Program-made: the position numbers and the translations under genes
Assembly (NCBI RefSeq): GCF_000092505.1
Contig: NC_014136.1
Location: 496,001-560,000 of the forward strand
Origin: Leuconostoc kimchii IMSNU 11154
Lineage (GTDB): Bacteria; Bacillota; Bacilli; Lactobacillales; Lactobacillaceae
DNA length: 64,000 nt
Reading direction: 5' to 3'
Part shown: positions 22,122 through 30,728 of the stretch, in pieces
Layout of the letters: the number at the start of each line of letters is the position of its first letter
How positions within the stretch are numbered: the stretch's first letter is position 1
Notes under the pieces: generated by a model
Database searches by the model: none
What the model was told of the DNA's origin: nothing
The model's input: the letters and a program-made list of their open reading frames with translations, nothing else

Positions 22122-23504
22122 CTAAGCAAATATAGCTGTTAAAATTAAAATAATAATTAAGCCAGTGACAGAAATAATCGTTTCTAAAACAGTCCAAATT
22201 TGAAATGTTTGTTTAACAGTTAAATCAAAAAATTCTTTAAAAATCCAAAATCCTGCATCATTGACGTGAGATGCAATTAATGAACCAGCACCAATCGCTA
22301 AGGCAACAAATACGGGTAATAATGTATTACCTGGGTTAGCAGCTAAAATACCCGTCACAATTCCAGCAGCAGTCATTCCAGCTACAGTTGCAGATCCAAC
22401 TGAAACTCTTAAAATAGCTGCAACAGCCCATGCAAACAAAACAATAGCAATGGGGCTCATTGCACCACCAGATTGGAAAGTAGATGCAATTTTATCAGAC
22501 AAACCAGACGTTACCAATACGCCTCGTAAAGCACCACCACCACCAACAATCAATAGAATGCCGGCAACTGATGTCATACCGGCGTTTAACGACTTGCTAA
22601 CCTCAGTCATTGACTTGTGTTGCAAAATACCCATTGTAAAGATGGCAAATATTAAAGCGATAGTCATGGCAACCGCTGGATTAGCAGCAAATTCAATGAT
22701 TTGATCCAACAATGTTGGATTTTTAGGTGTGACACCACCTGTATAAATCAATTTATAAATCGTAGCAATGATCATAAATATTAAAGGAAATACTGAAGTT
22801 AACACAGATAATCCGAAGTTAGGTGTTGTCTTTAAGTCATACTCCTTAACTGGCCCAACAGCAGCAATTTCTGTTTTAAACTGAAAAGCGTCTGGTGCAT
22901 ACTTTTGTGCAAGTTTTGTAAACATAGGCCCAGCAACAATAGCTGTGATAATCGATACAATCAAACCAAATATGAGCATCATGCCAATATTTGCACCCAA
23001 AGCAGAGGCAACGGCTGTCGGTGCTGGCTGTGGTGGCAAAAATCCCTGAGCTGATGATAATGCTGCCGTCATTGAAACACCTAAGTATAGCAACGGTACG
23101 CCAGATTCAATAGCAACAGCGAACACGATTGGTATTAACAAGACCATGCCAACACCGAAAATCATCGAAATACCAATAATGAATGATGCAATTAAAACGG
23201 CCCATTGTAACCTTTTAACACCAAACCAATCAATCAATGTTTTAGCTATACGATATGAACCACCCGCATCGGCAACTAACCGACCAATCATACCTCCAAA
23301 AATAAAGATAACTGAGTTTGGTCCTAATATATTCCCAACGCCTTGAGAACCAAGAACAGCATCGGGAATTGACATTGGCTTCATACCAAGCAACAATGCC
23401 AAAATAAAAGCAGTTATAATTAACGAAACGAACGTATTTAATTTAAACTTTGCAATAAGAAGTAACAAAATCAAAATTGATACGATCAACATGACGAATT
23501 CCAT
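22122..23504 (-). CDS. gntP: GntP family gluconate:H+ symporter
   Basis: A 460-residue permease with about 12-14 membrane helices and GntP signatures: FIFGGMIGRLVADAGGSYRIAKTL, QGFLPPQPAP (family proline motif), VSVGSATVAGMTAAGI and SHVNDAGFWIFKEF. It imports gluconate for the gluconokinase and 6-phosphogluconate dehydrogenase encoded upstream. The ATG at 23504 has no adjacent SD; the nearest, AGGAG at 23545-23541, is separated from it by an 8-bp hairpin. The internal ATG (codon 5) has only a weak GGAA. Last gene of gnd-gntK-gntP. Confidence 0.93.
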   Translation of the reverse strand: MEFVMLIVSILILLLLIAKFKLNTFVSLIITAFILALLLGMKPMSIPDAVLGSQGVGNILGPNSVIFIFGGMIGRLVADAGGSYRIAKTLIDWFGVKRLQWAVLIASFIIGISMIFGVGMVLLIPIVFAVAIESGVPLLYLGVSMTAALSSAQGFLPPQPAPTAVASALGANIGMMLIFGLIVSIITAIVAGPMFTKLAQKYAPDAFQFKTEIAAVGPVKEYDLKTTPNFGLSVLTSVFPLIFMIIATIYKLIYTGGVTPKNPTLLDQIIEFAANPAVAMTIALIFAIFTMGILQHKSMTEVSKSLNAGMTSVAGILLIVGGGGALRGVLVTSGLSDKIASTFQSGGAMSPIAIVLFAWAVAAILRVSVGSATVAGMTAAGIVTGILAANPGNTLLPVFVALAIGAGSLIASHVNDAGFWIFKEFFDLTVKQTFQIWTVLETIISVTGLIIILILTAIFA

Positions 23505-23515
23505 GTGTTTTATGT

Positions 23516-23545
23516 AACGTGTTTCTCTATAACACGTTTTCTCCT
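23516..23545 (-). promoter_or_regulatory. Hairpin between a distal SD and the gntP start
   Basis: On the minus strand AGGAG (23545-23541) is followed by AACGTGTT-N7-AACACGTT (23538-23516), a perfect 8-bp hairpin, then about 11 bases to the ATG. If the hairpin folds, SD and ATG come within about 13 bases; if it melts they are too far apart. It could instead be an operator. Confidence 0.4.
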
Positions 23546-23566
23546 AAATTAATTTATTTTAATGAA

Positions 23567-25105
23567 TTATTTTGTATGTTTTCGTTGATAATTGGCAATA
23601 TTTTCATATTCTGTTTGTAGTTGACGAGACAAACGAATAAATATTGGTGCTAATTCTCGATAAGCTTCAAAATTTTCAGGTAAGGGTTGATAAGTATTCG
23701 AAGAACCAATATATTTTGAAATATCATATAAATTATCAATTTTACCTAAGGCCTTTTGTGCAACGATAACAGCAGCCAACGAGCCAGATTCAAACGCTTC
23801 AGGTACAGTAACTGGTTGCTCAAAAATATCAGCAAACATTTGGCGCCATAATGGTGAACGGGCAAATCCGCCCGTGGCTTGAATAGAATGTAACTCTCCG
23901 ACTACCTCTTCTAAAGCTAGACTAACCATATAAACATTAAAGGTAATGCCTTCAAGCACCGATCGCAACATATGTGCTCTCGTATGTCCATGGTTTAATC
24001 CGAAAAACGAGCCGCGCGCATTAGCATCCCAAATTGGTGCACGCTCACCACCTAAGTAAGGATGGAAAATGAGTCCTGCAGAACCTGCAGGAACACGTGA
24101 AGCAATTTTTGTCATCAAATCATAAGCATCGGTTCCCAGCAATGCAGCTGTTGATTTTTCAGCATCAAACATATTGTCACGCGCCCAACGGAAAACATCG
24201 CCACCATTGTTAACTGGTCCACCAACAACCCAATGCGTTTTGTCTAAAGCATAGGTAAATGTACGCCCTTTTGGATCAATAACTGGTTTATCAGAAACAA
24301 CACGAATAGCACCTGAAGTACCAATTGTAATGGCCGCAACACCTGGTTTTACGGCATTAACGCCCAAATTAGATAGCGGTCCGTCACCAGCACCGTATAT
24401 AAATGGTGTGTCACTAGGTAAACCAATTGCTGTGGCATATTCAGTAGCCATATGTGTTTCATAGTCATATGGCTCAACTGGTTGTGGTAATTGCGCACGA
24501 TTAATACCTGTTACTTCGAGCGCTTGATCATCCCAATCGAGATTAAAGATATTAAATAAACCAGTGCCAGAGGCTAATGAAATGTCCATCTTGTTGGCAT
24601 TAAACAAGCGATGGAACAAATATTCTTTAATGCCAAGATAATGTGCCGCTTTGTTATAAATATCAGCATGTTCAGCCTTAAGCCATAATAGTTTTGACAA
24701 AGGTGCCATCGGATGAATCGGTGTCCCTGTTTTCTTATAAATCTCATGTCCTAGACCTGATGCTTTTAACTCTTCCGTATACTTTACAGCGCGCGTATCT
24801 GCCCAGGTAATGACACGCGTTAATGGTTGCCAATTAGCATCAAAAGCAATAAGTGAATGCATTGCTGATGAAAATGACACGGCAGCCAATGTATCTCCCG
24901 ATTCAAAATTAATTTGACCGACAACTTCATGTAAGGCGGCTATTAATGCGTCAAAAATTTCTGTTAAATCTTCTTCAGCCATATCTGGTAAATCACGATA
25001 TAACGGGTAAGCTTTGTTAGCAGTTGTGACAACCTGATTTTGGTCGTTAAATAAAACTGCTTTTGTTGATGTTGTTCCTAAATCCACACCAATCATGTAT
25101 TCCAT
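23567..25105 (-). CDS. gntK: Gluconokinase (FGGY family)
   Basis: A 512-residue FGGY sugar kinase. The N-terminus has the phosphate-1 motif IGVDLGTTSTKAVLF; VITWADTRA lies near residue 95, and the C-terminal domain has GGERAPIWDANARG and ATGGFARSPLWRQMFADIF. It phosphorylates gluconate to 6-phosphogluconate, which the neighbouring dehydrogenase oxidises. Context (gnd and gntP on either side) supports gluconate over other FGGY substrates. AAGGAG/GAGG precede the ATG. Confidence 0.92.
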   Translation of the reverse strand: MEYMIGVDLGTTSTKAVLFNDQNQVVTTANKAYPLYRDLPDMAEEDLTEIFDALIAALHEVVGQINFESGDTLAAVSFSSAMHSLIAFDANWQPLTRVITWADTRAVKYTEELKASGLGHEIYKKTGTPIHPMAPLSKLLWLKAEHADIYNKAAHYLGIKEYLFHRLFNANKMDISLASGTGLFNIFNLDWDDQALEVTGINRAQLPQPVEPYDYETHMATEYATAIGLPSDTPFIYGAGDGPLSNLGVNAVKPGVAAITIGTSGAIRVVSDKPVIDPKGRTFTYALDKTHWVVGGPVNNGGDVFRWARDNMFDAEKSTAALLGTDAYDLMTKIASRVPAGSAGLIFHPYLGGERAPIWDANARGSFFGLNHGHTRAHMLRSVLEGITFNVYMVSLALEEVVGELHSIQATGGFARSPLWRQMFADIFEQPVTVPEAFESGSLAAVIVAQKALGKIDNLYDISKYIGSSNTYQPLPENFEAYRELAPIFIRLSRQLQTEYENIANYQRKHTK

Positions 25106-25156
25106 ATTTTTACCTCAACTCCTTGCTAACCGTTGGACAATATTCACTCAATACAG

Positions 25157-25199
25157 AAAAAGCTCCCTTACGGGAGCTCCTGTTCAAACACTGAACAGT
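25157..25199 (-). terminator. Tandem hairpins after gnd
   Basis: Reading the minus strand after the gnd stop: CTGTTCA-N5-TGAACAG, then AGCTCCC-GTAA-GGGAGCT followed by TTTTTC. The second is a good intrinsic terminator. It lies inside gnd-gntK-gntP, so gnd alone may be expressed more strongly than gntK and gntP. Confidence 0.8.
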
Positions 25200-25210
25200 T
25201 CTTTATATTA

Positions 25211-26119
25211 TTATTTAGCAGAATCCATTGCATGTCCACCAAAGCCATTACGCAATGCTGAAACAACTTTACCTGTAAATGTATCATCTTGCAATGAACG
25301 ATAACGCATTGCTAATGACAAGTAAATCACTGGTGCTGGCACTTCTAAGTCCAATGATTCTTGAACTGTCCACTTACCTTCACCAGATGAATGCATACGA
25401 CCAGCGATGGCATCCAAATGTGGATCCTTGGCAAACTGTTCTTCAGCCAATTCCATCAACCATGAACGGATAACTGATCCGTGGTTCCACAACTTTGAAA
25501 CAGCTTCATAGTCGTAGTCGAATTGAGAAGCTTCCAATACTTCGAAACCTTCAGCAATCGCTTGCATCATACCATATTCGATACCGTTGTGGACCATCTT
25601 CAAGTAGTGTCCTGATCCCAAACGGCCTGTATACAAGTAACCGTCTTCTTCAGCAATTGACTTGAATAATGGTTCGATAATCTTCCATGCTTCGGCGTCA
25701 TCTCCACCAATCATGAAGTTACCGCCGTTACGAGCACCATTCATACCACCTGACGTCCCAGCATCAAAGAACTTGATACCTGCAGCAGTTGTACGCTTGT
25801 TTTGCTCTAAGTTGTCTTTATAGTTAGAGTTACCACCATCAATAATGATGTCGCCCTTGTCCATCTTTTCAATTAAAGTATCAATTGTTGAGTTAGTTGG
25901 TACACCAGCTGGTACCATTACCCAAACAGCCTTAGGTGAAGGCAACTTTGACAACATATCATCGATGTCTGATGCGCTCTCGATTGATGATGAATAATCA
26001 GTTGCCGCCTTAACGAAATCAGCATTCAAATCAAATGCAACAACTTCGTGACCATTGTCAACAGCGTTTTTTACCAAGTTCAAGCCCATCTTACCAAGGC
26101 CGATCATCGCAAACTTCAT
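25211..26119 (-). CDS. gnd: 6-phosphogluconate dehydrogenase, decarboxylating (short GntZ-type)
   Basis: A 302-residue enzyme, shorter than the 470-residue classical Gnd and typical of the GntZ/YqeC type. It has the nucleotide-binding MIGLGKMGLNLVKN, substrate motif GTSGGMNGARNGGNFMIGG, catalytic lysine in GHYLKMVHNGIEYGMMQ, and the C-terminal SSGEGKWTVQESL. It oxidises 6-phosphogluconate to ribulose 5-phosphate, CO2 and NAD(P)H; this is a central step for heterofermenters using phosphoketolase. Codon use looks strongly biased, consistent with high expression. A consensus-like promoter lies upstream. Confidence 0.95.
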   Translation of the reverse strand: MKFAMIGLGKMGLNLVKNAVDNGHEVVAFDLNADFVKAATDYSSSIESASDIDDMLSKLPSPKAVWVMVPAGVPTNSTIDTLIEKMDKGDIIIDGGNSNYKDNLEQNKRTTAAGIKFFDAGTSGGMNGARNGGNFMIGGDDAEAWKIIEPLFKSIAEEDGYLYTGRLGSGHYLKMVHNGIEYGMMQAIAEGFEVLEASQFDYDYEAVSKLWNHGSVIRSWLMELAEEQFAKDPHLDAIAGRMHSSGEGKWTVQESLDLEVPAPVIYLSLAMRYRSLQDDTFTGKVVSALRNGFGGHAMDSAK

Positions 26120-26163
26120 GGTTTACTTACCTCTTATGTTTTTTGTATTTGTATTACTCTTTA

Positions 26164-26192
26164 ATTATATGAAAATTTTTTACATATTGCAA
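26164..26192 (-). promoter_or_regulatory. gnd promoter
   Basis: On the minus strand TTGCAA (26192-26187), 17 bases and TATAAT (26169-26164): a strong predicted promoter 45 bases before gnd. Confidence 0.8.
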
Positions 26193-26223
26193 CCCCGTTA
26201 TTGTAAAAAGTTTTCTAATCTTG

Positions 26224-26268
26224 TATAGTTAGTATATTAATATGACGACATTTAATATACTAACTATA
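26224..26268. promoter_or_regulatory. Perfect 17-bp inverted repeat between gnd and the RpiR-type regulator
   Basis: TATAGTTAGTATATTAA (26224-26240) and its exact reverse complement (26252-26268) are separated by 11 bases. The repeat lies about 30 bases upstream of the gnd -35 and about 55 bases before the regulator ATG. Position and symmetry suggest the operator of the divergent regulator, controlling both directions. It lacks a T run, so it is not a terminator. Confidence 0.65.
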
Positions 26269-26323
26269 TATTTATTGTTGTCAGTCTATTAACGCGATTG
26301 ATATCATATAGGAAGTATAACTT

Positions 26324-27175
26324 ATGGCCCGTGACATTATTGCGCAACTCCGCGCTCAAAAAAAACAATTTAATCGTACCGAAAACAAACTCATTGACTA
26401 TGTTATTAATGACCCAAAGCGTGCACGAGAATCGACCATTCAGGAGCTTTCTATTGGTTCAGGCGTGTCTACAGCTACAATTTCTCGTTTTGCTAAAAAA
26501 ATTGGTTTTGACTCCTTTCGCGACTTTTCAGTTGCTTTAGCAAGTGCATCGTCAACCACAAATACCGTTGGCTTCTTTGGCGAAATTACTGATGATGACG
26601 ATGTTAAAGCAATTGGTCAAAAAGTGTTTGCGGGAGCAAGTAATGCCTTGAATGCTACGGTTAATAACTTGACTGCTGACTCACTTGACAAGGCCAGTCA
26701 TTATTTAATTGCTGCTAAACGCGTCGGTTTTTTTGGTATTGGTGGCTCTTCTCTGGTTGCCTTTAATGCTTACCACAAATTTTTACGCACACCGCTAGAT
26801 GTGATTGCCCACCCAGATTATGATATTCAGTTGATGCAGGCAGTTAAACTGAACAACCATGACACCGCAGTTGTCATCTCACATTCTGGGCGTAACAAAG
26901 ATACATTATTAATTGCCCAAAAGCTCAAAGAAAATGGCGTTAAAATTATTGCGATCACCTCTTTTGCTGACTCACCATTGGCAAAAATTGCAGACCTTGT
27001 TTTATTATCTCTTGCTGAGGAAATTAATTTCCGTAGTGAATCCATGAGTTCCCTAATTGCTCAAATTACAATCATTGATACCCTATTCACCATAGTAGGT
27101 TCACAATTATCACAAAAAACACAGCATGTAGTTGATACCATGCGTCATGTCATTGAAGAAACCCGTGCACATTAA
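26324..27175 (+). CDS. RpiR/MurR family transcriptional regulator (likely gluconate regulator)
   Basis: A 283-residue regulator: an N-terminal RpiR helix-turn-helix (about 1-77, with STIQELSIGSGVSTATISRFAKKIGFDSFRDF) followed by a SIS sugar-phosphate-binding domain (about 110-245, with GFFGIGGSSLVAFNAYHK and AVVISHSGRNKDTLLIAQKLKENG). RpiR proteins sense phosphosugars; here 6-phosphogluconate is the natural candidate because the gene is divergent from gnd-gntK-gntP. AGGAAG lies eight bases before the ATG. A 17-bp inverted repeat in the shared region is the probable target. Confidence 0.9.
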   Translation: MARDIIAQLRAQKKQFNRTENKLIDYVINDPKRARESTIQELSIGSGVSTATISRFAKKIGFDSFRDFSVALASASSTTNTVGFFGEITDDDDVKAIGQKVFAGASNALNATVNNLTADSLDKASHYLIAAKRVGFFGIGGSSLVAFNAYHKFLRTPLDVIAHPDYDIQLMQAVKLNNHDTAVVISHSGRNKDTLLIAQKLKENGVKIIAITSFADSPLAKIADLVLLSLAEEINFRSESMSSLIAQITIIDTLFTIVGSQLSQKTQHVVDTMRHVIEETRAH

Positions 27176-27212
27176 AATGCCTTGCTAGTCTTTAGCAAGG
27201 CATTTTATTTTT
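27174..27212. terminator. Terminator between the RpiR-type gene and udk
   Basis: AAAATGCCTTGCTA pairs perfectly with TAGCAAGGCATTTT around five bases, followed by ATTTTTG. It lies between convergent genes and can act on both strands. Confidence 0.85.
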
Positions 27213-27230
27213 GTTTCACAACATCTGATT

Positions 27231-27872
27231 TCAAACCGTATTGTTTTTTTTCAGCATCGCCTTGGCTTGGTTTGTAAGCATATCAATTGCTACGAGGTTT
27301 TCGCCACCCTCTGGCACAATAATATTAGCATAACGCTTAGTTGGCTCCACAAACTGATGATACATCGGTTTCACAGTTGCCAAATACTGTTCAATAACGC
27401 CACGTACGGTTCGCCCACGCTCATCAATATCTCGTTCCAAGCGTCTTAAAAAGCGAATATCATCATCAGTATCAACAAATATTTTCATATCAAGCATATC
27501 ACGGACTCTTTCGTCATTGAATAACAAGACGCCATCAACAATTAACACATCAGCTGGTTCAACATGCTCAACTTCTTTAGAACGTGTATGATTCTCATAA
27601 TCATATATTGGTTTATTGATTGTCTCATAGCGTAACAGCCGACGCAGGTCCGAAACAAATAAATCTGTCTCGAATGAATCAGGATGATCATAATTCGTCA
27701 AAACACGCTCAGACATTGGCTTATCAGATTGTTCCTTATAATATGAATCTTGCTGTAGCAAAATAGCAGATGAACCATCTTCTATTAAGCGACGCACAAG
27801 CTCGCGACTAACCGTTGTTTTACCTGAACCTGATCCACCGGTAATACCGATAACTAATGGTTTTTGCACCAT
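27231..27872 (-). CDS. udk: Uridine kinase
   Basis: A 213-residue P-loop kinase that phosphorylates uridine and cytidine in pyrimidine salvage. Walker A is GITGGSGSGKTT; QQDSYYK, NYDHPDSFE, IYDYENHTRS, DVLIVDGVLLF and RRLERDIDERGRT are family motifs. The ATG at 27872 has AGGAAAG eight bases upstream and starts one base after the aldB stop; the longer open frame overlaps aldB and is not credible. It forms an operon with aldB. Confidence 0.94.
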   Translation of the reverse strand: MVQKPLVIGITGGSGSGKTTVSRELVRRLIEDGSSAILLQQDSYYKEQSDKPMSERVLTNYDHPDSFETDLFVSDLRRLLRYETINKPIYDYENHTRSKEVEHVEPADVLIVDGVLLFNDERVRDMLDMKIFVDTDDDIRFLRRLERDIDERGRTVRGVIEQYLATVKPMYHQFVEPTKRYANIIVPEGGENLVAIDMLTNQAKAMLKKNNTV

Positions 27873-27873
27873 T

Positions 27874-28587
27874 TTACGCTTTCCTTCCTTCGCTGGCCTT
27901 AATGCCCGACGACAACCCATCCAAATCAAGTGACATATCACGGAATTCAGCATTATCAATTGGTAAGTGCTGAATAAAATCATCAAACAACTGCAATGTC
28001 CCATCTACTTCTGTTGCAGAAAAATCCAAAACATGCCCGGCAAATTTTTTGTCGTCTGACAAAAAATGTACGTGCCAACCAGCAGCAGTTGGTCCATTAA
28101 ATATCTCAGGTGCATAATAGCCAACTAAGGTACCAGCGACATCATCTCTATGAAATTCGGGTTGGTTTTTTGAGACATCTAATAAACTTGGAAATGGTAT
28201 TGTTTGTTTAGCAACTACACGCGTGTGCACATGTGAAAATTTGCCGTGAAATTTAATTGCTGCAAAAATATTATCTAATTGAAATTTTTCTAATTTTGAA
28301 CTTAACGTGCCAAAATCTACCTCTGAAAAAGGCAAAACTTCTGTTGGCTCATGAAAATGTACAGAAACAAATGGCAATAATACATCTTGATCCGTCACTT
28401 GAACAACTTGACCATTACTTAAGGCTTGATAGACTTTACCATCCAAAATAATACCTTCACCATCCAAGCCCTCAAAAGTACCAATACCAGTATCACCGTG
28501 TGCCAATAATTCAGCAACTGAGGCTGTCCCCTGCATCTGCTTCCCCATTAACATTGCTAACGTACCGTGTTGATATAAACTACTCAT
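27874..28587 (-). CDS. aldB: Alpha-acetolactate decarboxylase
   Basis: A 237-residue enzyme converting alpha-acetolactate to acetoin, which diverts pyruvate to a neutral product and prevents build-up of acetolactate. The zinc ligands H172 and H174 (GWHVHFL) and H185 (AGHVLDF) are present, as is the VSVHFHEPTE region. The start has no adjacent SD; its ATG overlaps the stop of a ten-codon leader ORF that has a good SD, which points to translational coupling. The acetolactate synthase gene is not nearby. Operon with udk. Confidence 0.92.
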   Translation of the reverse strand: MSSLYQHGTLAMLMGKQMQGTASVAELLAHGDTGIGTFEGLDGEGIILDGKVYQALSNGQVVQVTDQDVLLPFVSVHFHEPTEVLPFSEVDFGTLSSKLEKFQLDNIFAAIKFHGKFSHVHTRVVAKQTIPFPSLLDVSKNQPEFHRDDVAGTLVGYYAPEIFNGPTAAGWHVHFLSDDKKFAGHVLDFSATEVDGTLQLFDDFIQHLPIDNAEFRDMSLDLDGLSSGIKASEGRKA

Positions 28588-28616
28588 CGTTTTATATTTA
28601 CGTGTTTAATACACAC
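28584..28616 (-). CDS. Ten-codon leader peptide coupled to aldB (predicted)
   Basis: On the minus strand GGAGG is followed, four bases on, by GTG and an open frame reading MCIKHVNIKR; its TGA overlaps the aldB ATG (ATGA). The leader also contains a short hairpin (CGTGT-N7-ACACG). Because aldB has no SD of its own, ribosomes probably finish the leader and restart on aldB. No expression evidence; too short for homology support. Confidence 0.45.
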   Translation of the reverse strand: MCIKHVNIKR

Positions 28617-28642
28617 GCTTCCTCCGTTCTTTATTACTTCTT

Positions 28643-28670
28643 ATTTTAAGCTAATAAAAATGGATGTAAA
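28643..28670 (-). promoter_or_regulatory. Promoter of aldB-udk
   Basis: On the minus strand TTTACA (28670-28665), 16 bases and TAAAAT (28648-28643), about 30 bases before the leader SD. Confidence 0.5.
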
Positions 28671-28757
28671 GCCCCAAAAATATTATTAACTCGTAAATAT
28701 TTTTTCGACGACCTATTTTTTCGTTTATCGGTCGGCCAGTGATCATAAAAGTACTAT

Positions 28758-30608
28758 TTAATCAATATGCTTAACGCGTCCAACTTCTTCGACCAATAGG
28801 CGAACATACTGTCTATCTCCTATTGCACCGGGATGGACCCCGTCATCAGCAAACCAATCTACATGCTGCTCTGCGAGTCCAAACCAATCAATGACATGCA
28901 AATTCTTATAATCTTTTGCTGCATCAGCCAGCATATTGTTGTTGTCATTTTGCCACGGCCGACTTTGGACAAAGTTATTCATCCAATAAATCTGACGTTT
29001 TGAACCAAACGATTTCATCATATGATCCAAATCCTGACGCTTAATCTCACCGTTTGTTCCCAAGCCAATTAACATATTTGGTGCTAACTTACCTTGCTTT
29101 GCCATTTGATCAACAATTTTGGGCGTTTCATACGATTGACGTCCAACTTCGGCATCGACTACCATATTTTTATTAATTTCTTGCAAAAATGGTGCTGCAT
29201 CAAGCATGACAGAATCTCCAATTGCTTTGAAGGGCATATCCTTGAAAGCGATGTATTGTTTTTGCTTCAATCCGTAGGTAGCAATTAATGACTTCTCGTC
29301 GGCCGTCAATTTTGTTGTCTTATCATTTACTGTGTTTGATTTTTTTTCTGCAGCAGCGTTTTGTTTAGCCACCGCAGATTGATTGTTCTTAAGTTTTTTC
29401 TGCAGCTTTGTTTCTGGATGATCCTGACCAGCCCTTGGGTCCAAAACACCCTGTCCGATAAATAAAATAAAAATGAGTACAAGTGTCAAACTGCCAAAAA
29501 AAAGGTTTCTAGACATCGTGAGTCGATGCATTGCATTTTTTATTTTAACAGTATAACGAAAACTATTTTCAACGTAACGATAACTCAACTCACTGACAAT
29601 AAGTACAAGAATCACTTCAATGATTAAGTTTAAAGTTGTTGGTTTGTAATTCGGTACAAATTTTTCATAAAAAACAAATACAGGTAGTTGATACAAATAG
29701 ATACTATAACTGCGTGTCCCGATATAATTCAAATATTTATTGTTAAGTGCCTTAGAAAACCATGAAGCCGGATGAGCAATGACACCGATAAGTACAGCAA
29801 TTGCCACAGTAAAAAGATACATCAGACCATAATACGTCACATTCTGTTGGCCGTTTAGCCACAAAAACCCACTAATCATGATCAAAAAAACAATTAAGCC
29901 TGTATTGTTTAATATTTTCTTAGCTTGCACAGTGATATCTTTTTGTAGTTTACTAGATGGCCAGGCAAATGCTAAACTTGACCCTAACAAAATAGCAAAT
30001 AACCGTGTGTCGGTACCGTAATAGGCACGATTAATATTTTCTGGTTGGTAATATATCGCCATCAAAGCCGCACTCGCAATCGACAACAAAAACAAAGTCA
30101 ATGCAACATATTCTCGCTTGAAACGACATTTCAAAACACCCCAAACGACAAATGGCCAAATAAAGTAGTATTGCCCTTCAATTGACAAAGACCAAAGATG
30201 TGTAAACGGTGAAGCACCACCAAATTGCTGAAAATAAGATTCACCGTTACTGATAGCCCAAAAATTATATAGATAGACTAAATTTGCTAATAAAATACGA
30301 CGTAAATTATAAATTAATTGTTGATCAAATAACAAAATAACCGTAGTTGTCATCAACAACATACCAACTAAAGCCGGATAAAGCCGCTTTAAACGACGCA
30401 TATAAAATTTTAGGGGTGCAATAAAATGATTTTGATCATACTCTTGAATAAGTATATCTGTAATAAGATAGCCAGACAGAACAAAAAACAATGGTACACC
30501 AAGCCATCCCCCAACAATTTTAGATGGCATCAAATGAAACGCAAGCACGCCTATCACAGCAATTGCACGTAGTCCATCAAATCCAGCAATGTAACGTCTT
30601 TTAATCAT
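28758..30608 (-). CDS. oatA: OatA-like membrane acyltransferase with SGNH domain
   Basis: A 616-residue protein. The N-terminal acyltransferase-3 domain (about 1-375) has some ten membrane helices and the signature IAGFDGLRAIAVIGVLAFHL with PLFFVLSGYLIT. A linker rich in K, A and T (about 400-440) leads to an extracellular SGNH domain with GDSVML (nucleophile Ser) and DDGVHPGAIG (catalytic Asp-His). It most likely O-acetylates muramic acid in peptidoglycan, giving lysozyme resistance; acylation of another surface polymer cannot be excluded. AGGGAAGG lies about 12 bases before the ATG. Confidence 0.85.
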   Translation of the reverse strand: MIKRRYIAGFDGLRAIAVIGVLAFHLMPSKIVGGWLGVPLFFVLSGYLITDILIQEYDQNHFIAPLKFYMRRLKRLYPALVGMLLMTTTVILLFDQQLIYNLRRILLANLVYLYNFWAISNGESYFQQFGGASPFTHLWSLSIEGQYYFIWPFVVWGVLKCRFKREYVALTLFLLSIASAALMAIYYQPENINRAYYGTDTRLFAILLGSSLAFAWPSSKLQKDITVQAKKILNNTGLIVFLIMISGFLWLNGQQNVTYYGLMYLFTVAIAVLIGVIAHPASWFSKALNNKYLNYIGTRSYSIYLYQLPVFVFYEKFVPNYKPTTLNLIIEVILVLIVSELSYRYVENSFRYTVKIKNAMHRLTMSRNLFFGSLTLVLIFILFIGQGVLDPRAGQDHPETKLQKKLKNNQSAVAKQNAAAEKKSNTVNDKTTKLTADEKSLIATYGLKQKQYIAFKDMPFKAIGDSVMLDAAPFLQEINKNMVVDAEVGRQSYETPKIVDQMAKQGKLAPNMLIGLGTNGEIKRQDLDHMMKSFGSKRQIYWMNNFVQSRPWQNDNNNMLADAAKDYKNLHVIDWFGLAEQHVDWFADDGVHPGAIGDRQYVRLLVEEVGRVKHID

Positions 30609-30646
30609 TTGAGACAGAAACCTTCCCTAGTAATTTGTTCAAAATA

Positions 30647-30678
30647 AAAAGTAAACCACTTTTATTAGTTTACTTTTT
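30647..30678 (-). terminator. Terminator of ccpA
   Basis: On the minus strand AAAAGTAAAC and GTTTACTTTT form a stem around about 11 bases, followed by TATTTTG, some 50 bases beyond the ccpA stop. Confidence 0.75.
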
Positions 30679-30728
30679 TTACAAATAAATGTCAATTGTT
30701 ACCGTTATATTTCTTTAAGATGAACATA

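Noticed and set aside
26298..26540. Plus-strand 80-codon frame overlapping the RpiR-type gene
   Set aside because: Different frame from a gene with a clear helix-turn-helix and SD; composition is not protein-like.
28690..28735. Hairpin CGACC-N16-GGTCG after oatA as terminator
   Set aside because: A five-base stem with a long loop and an A run, not a T run, downstream.
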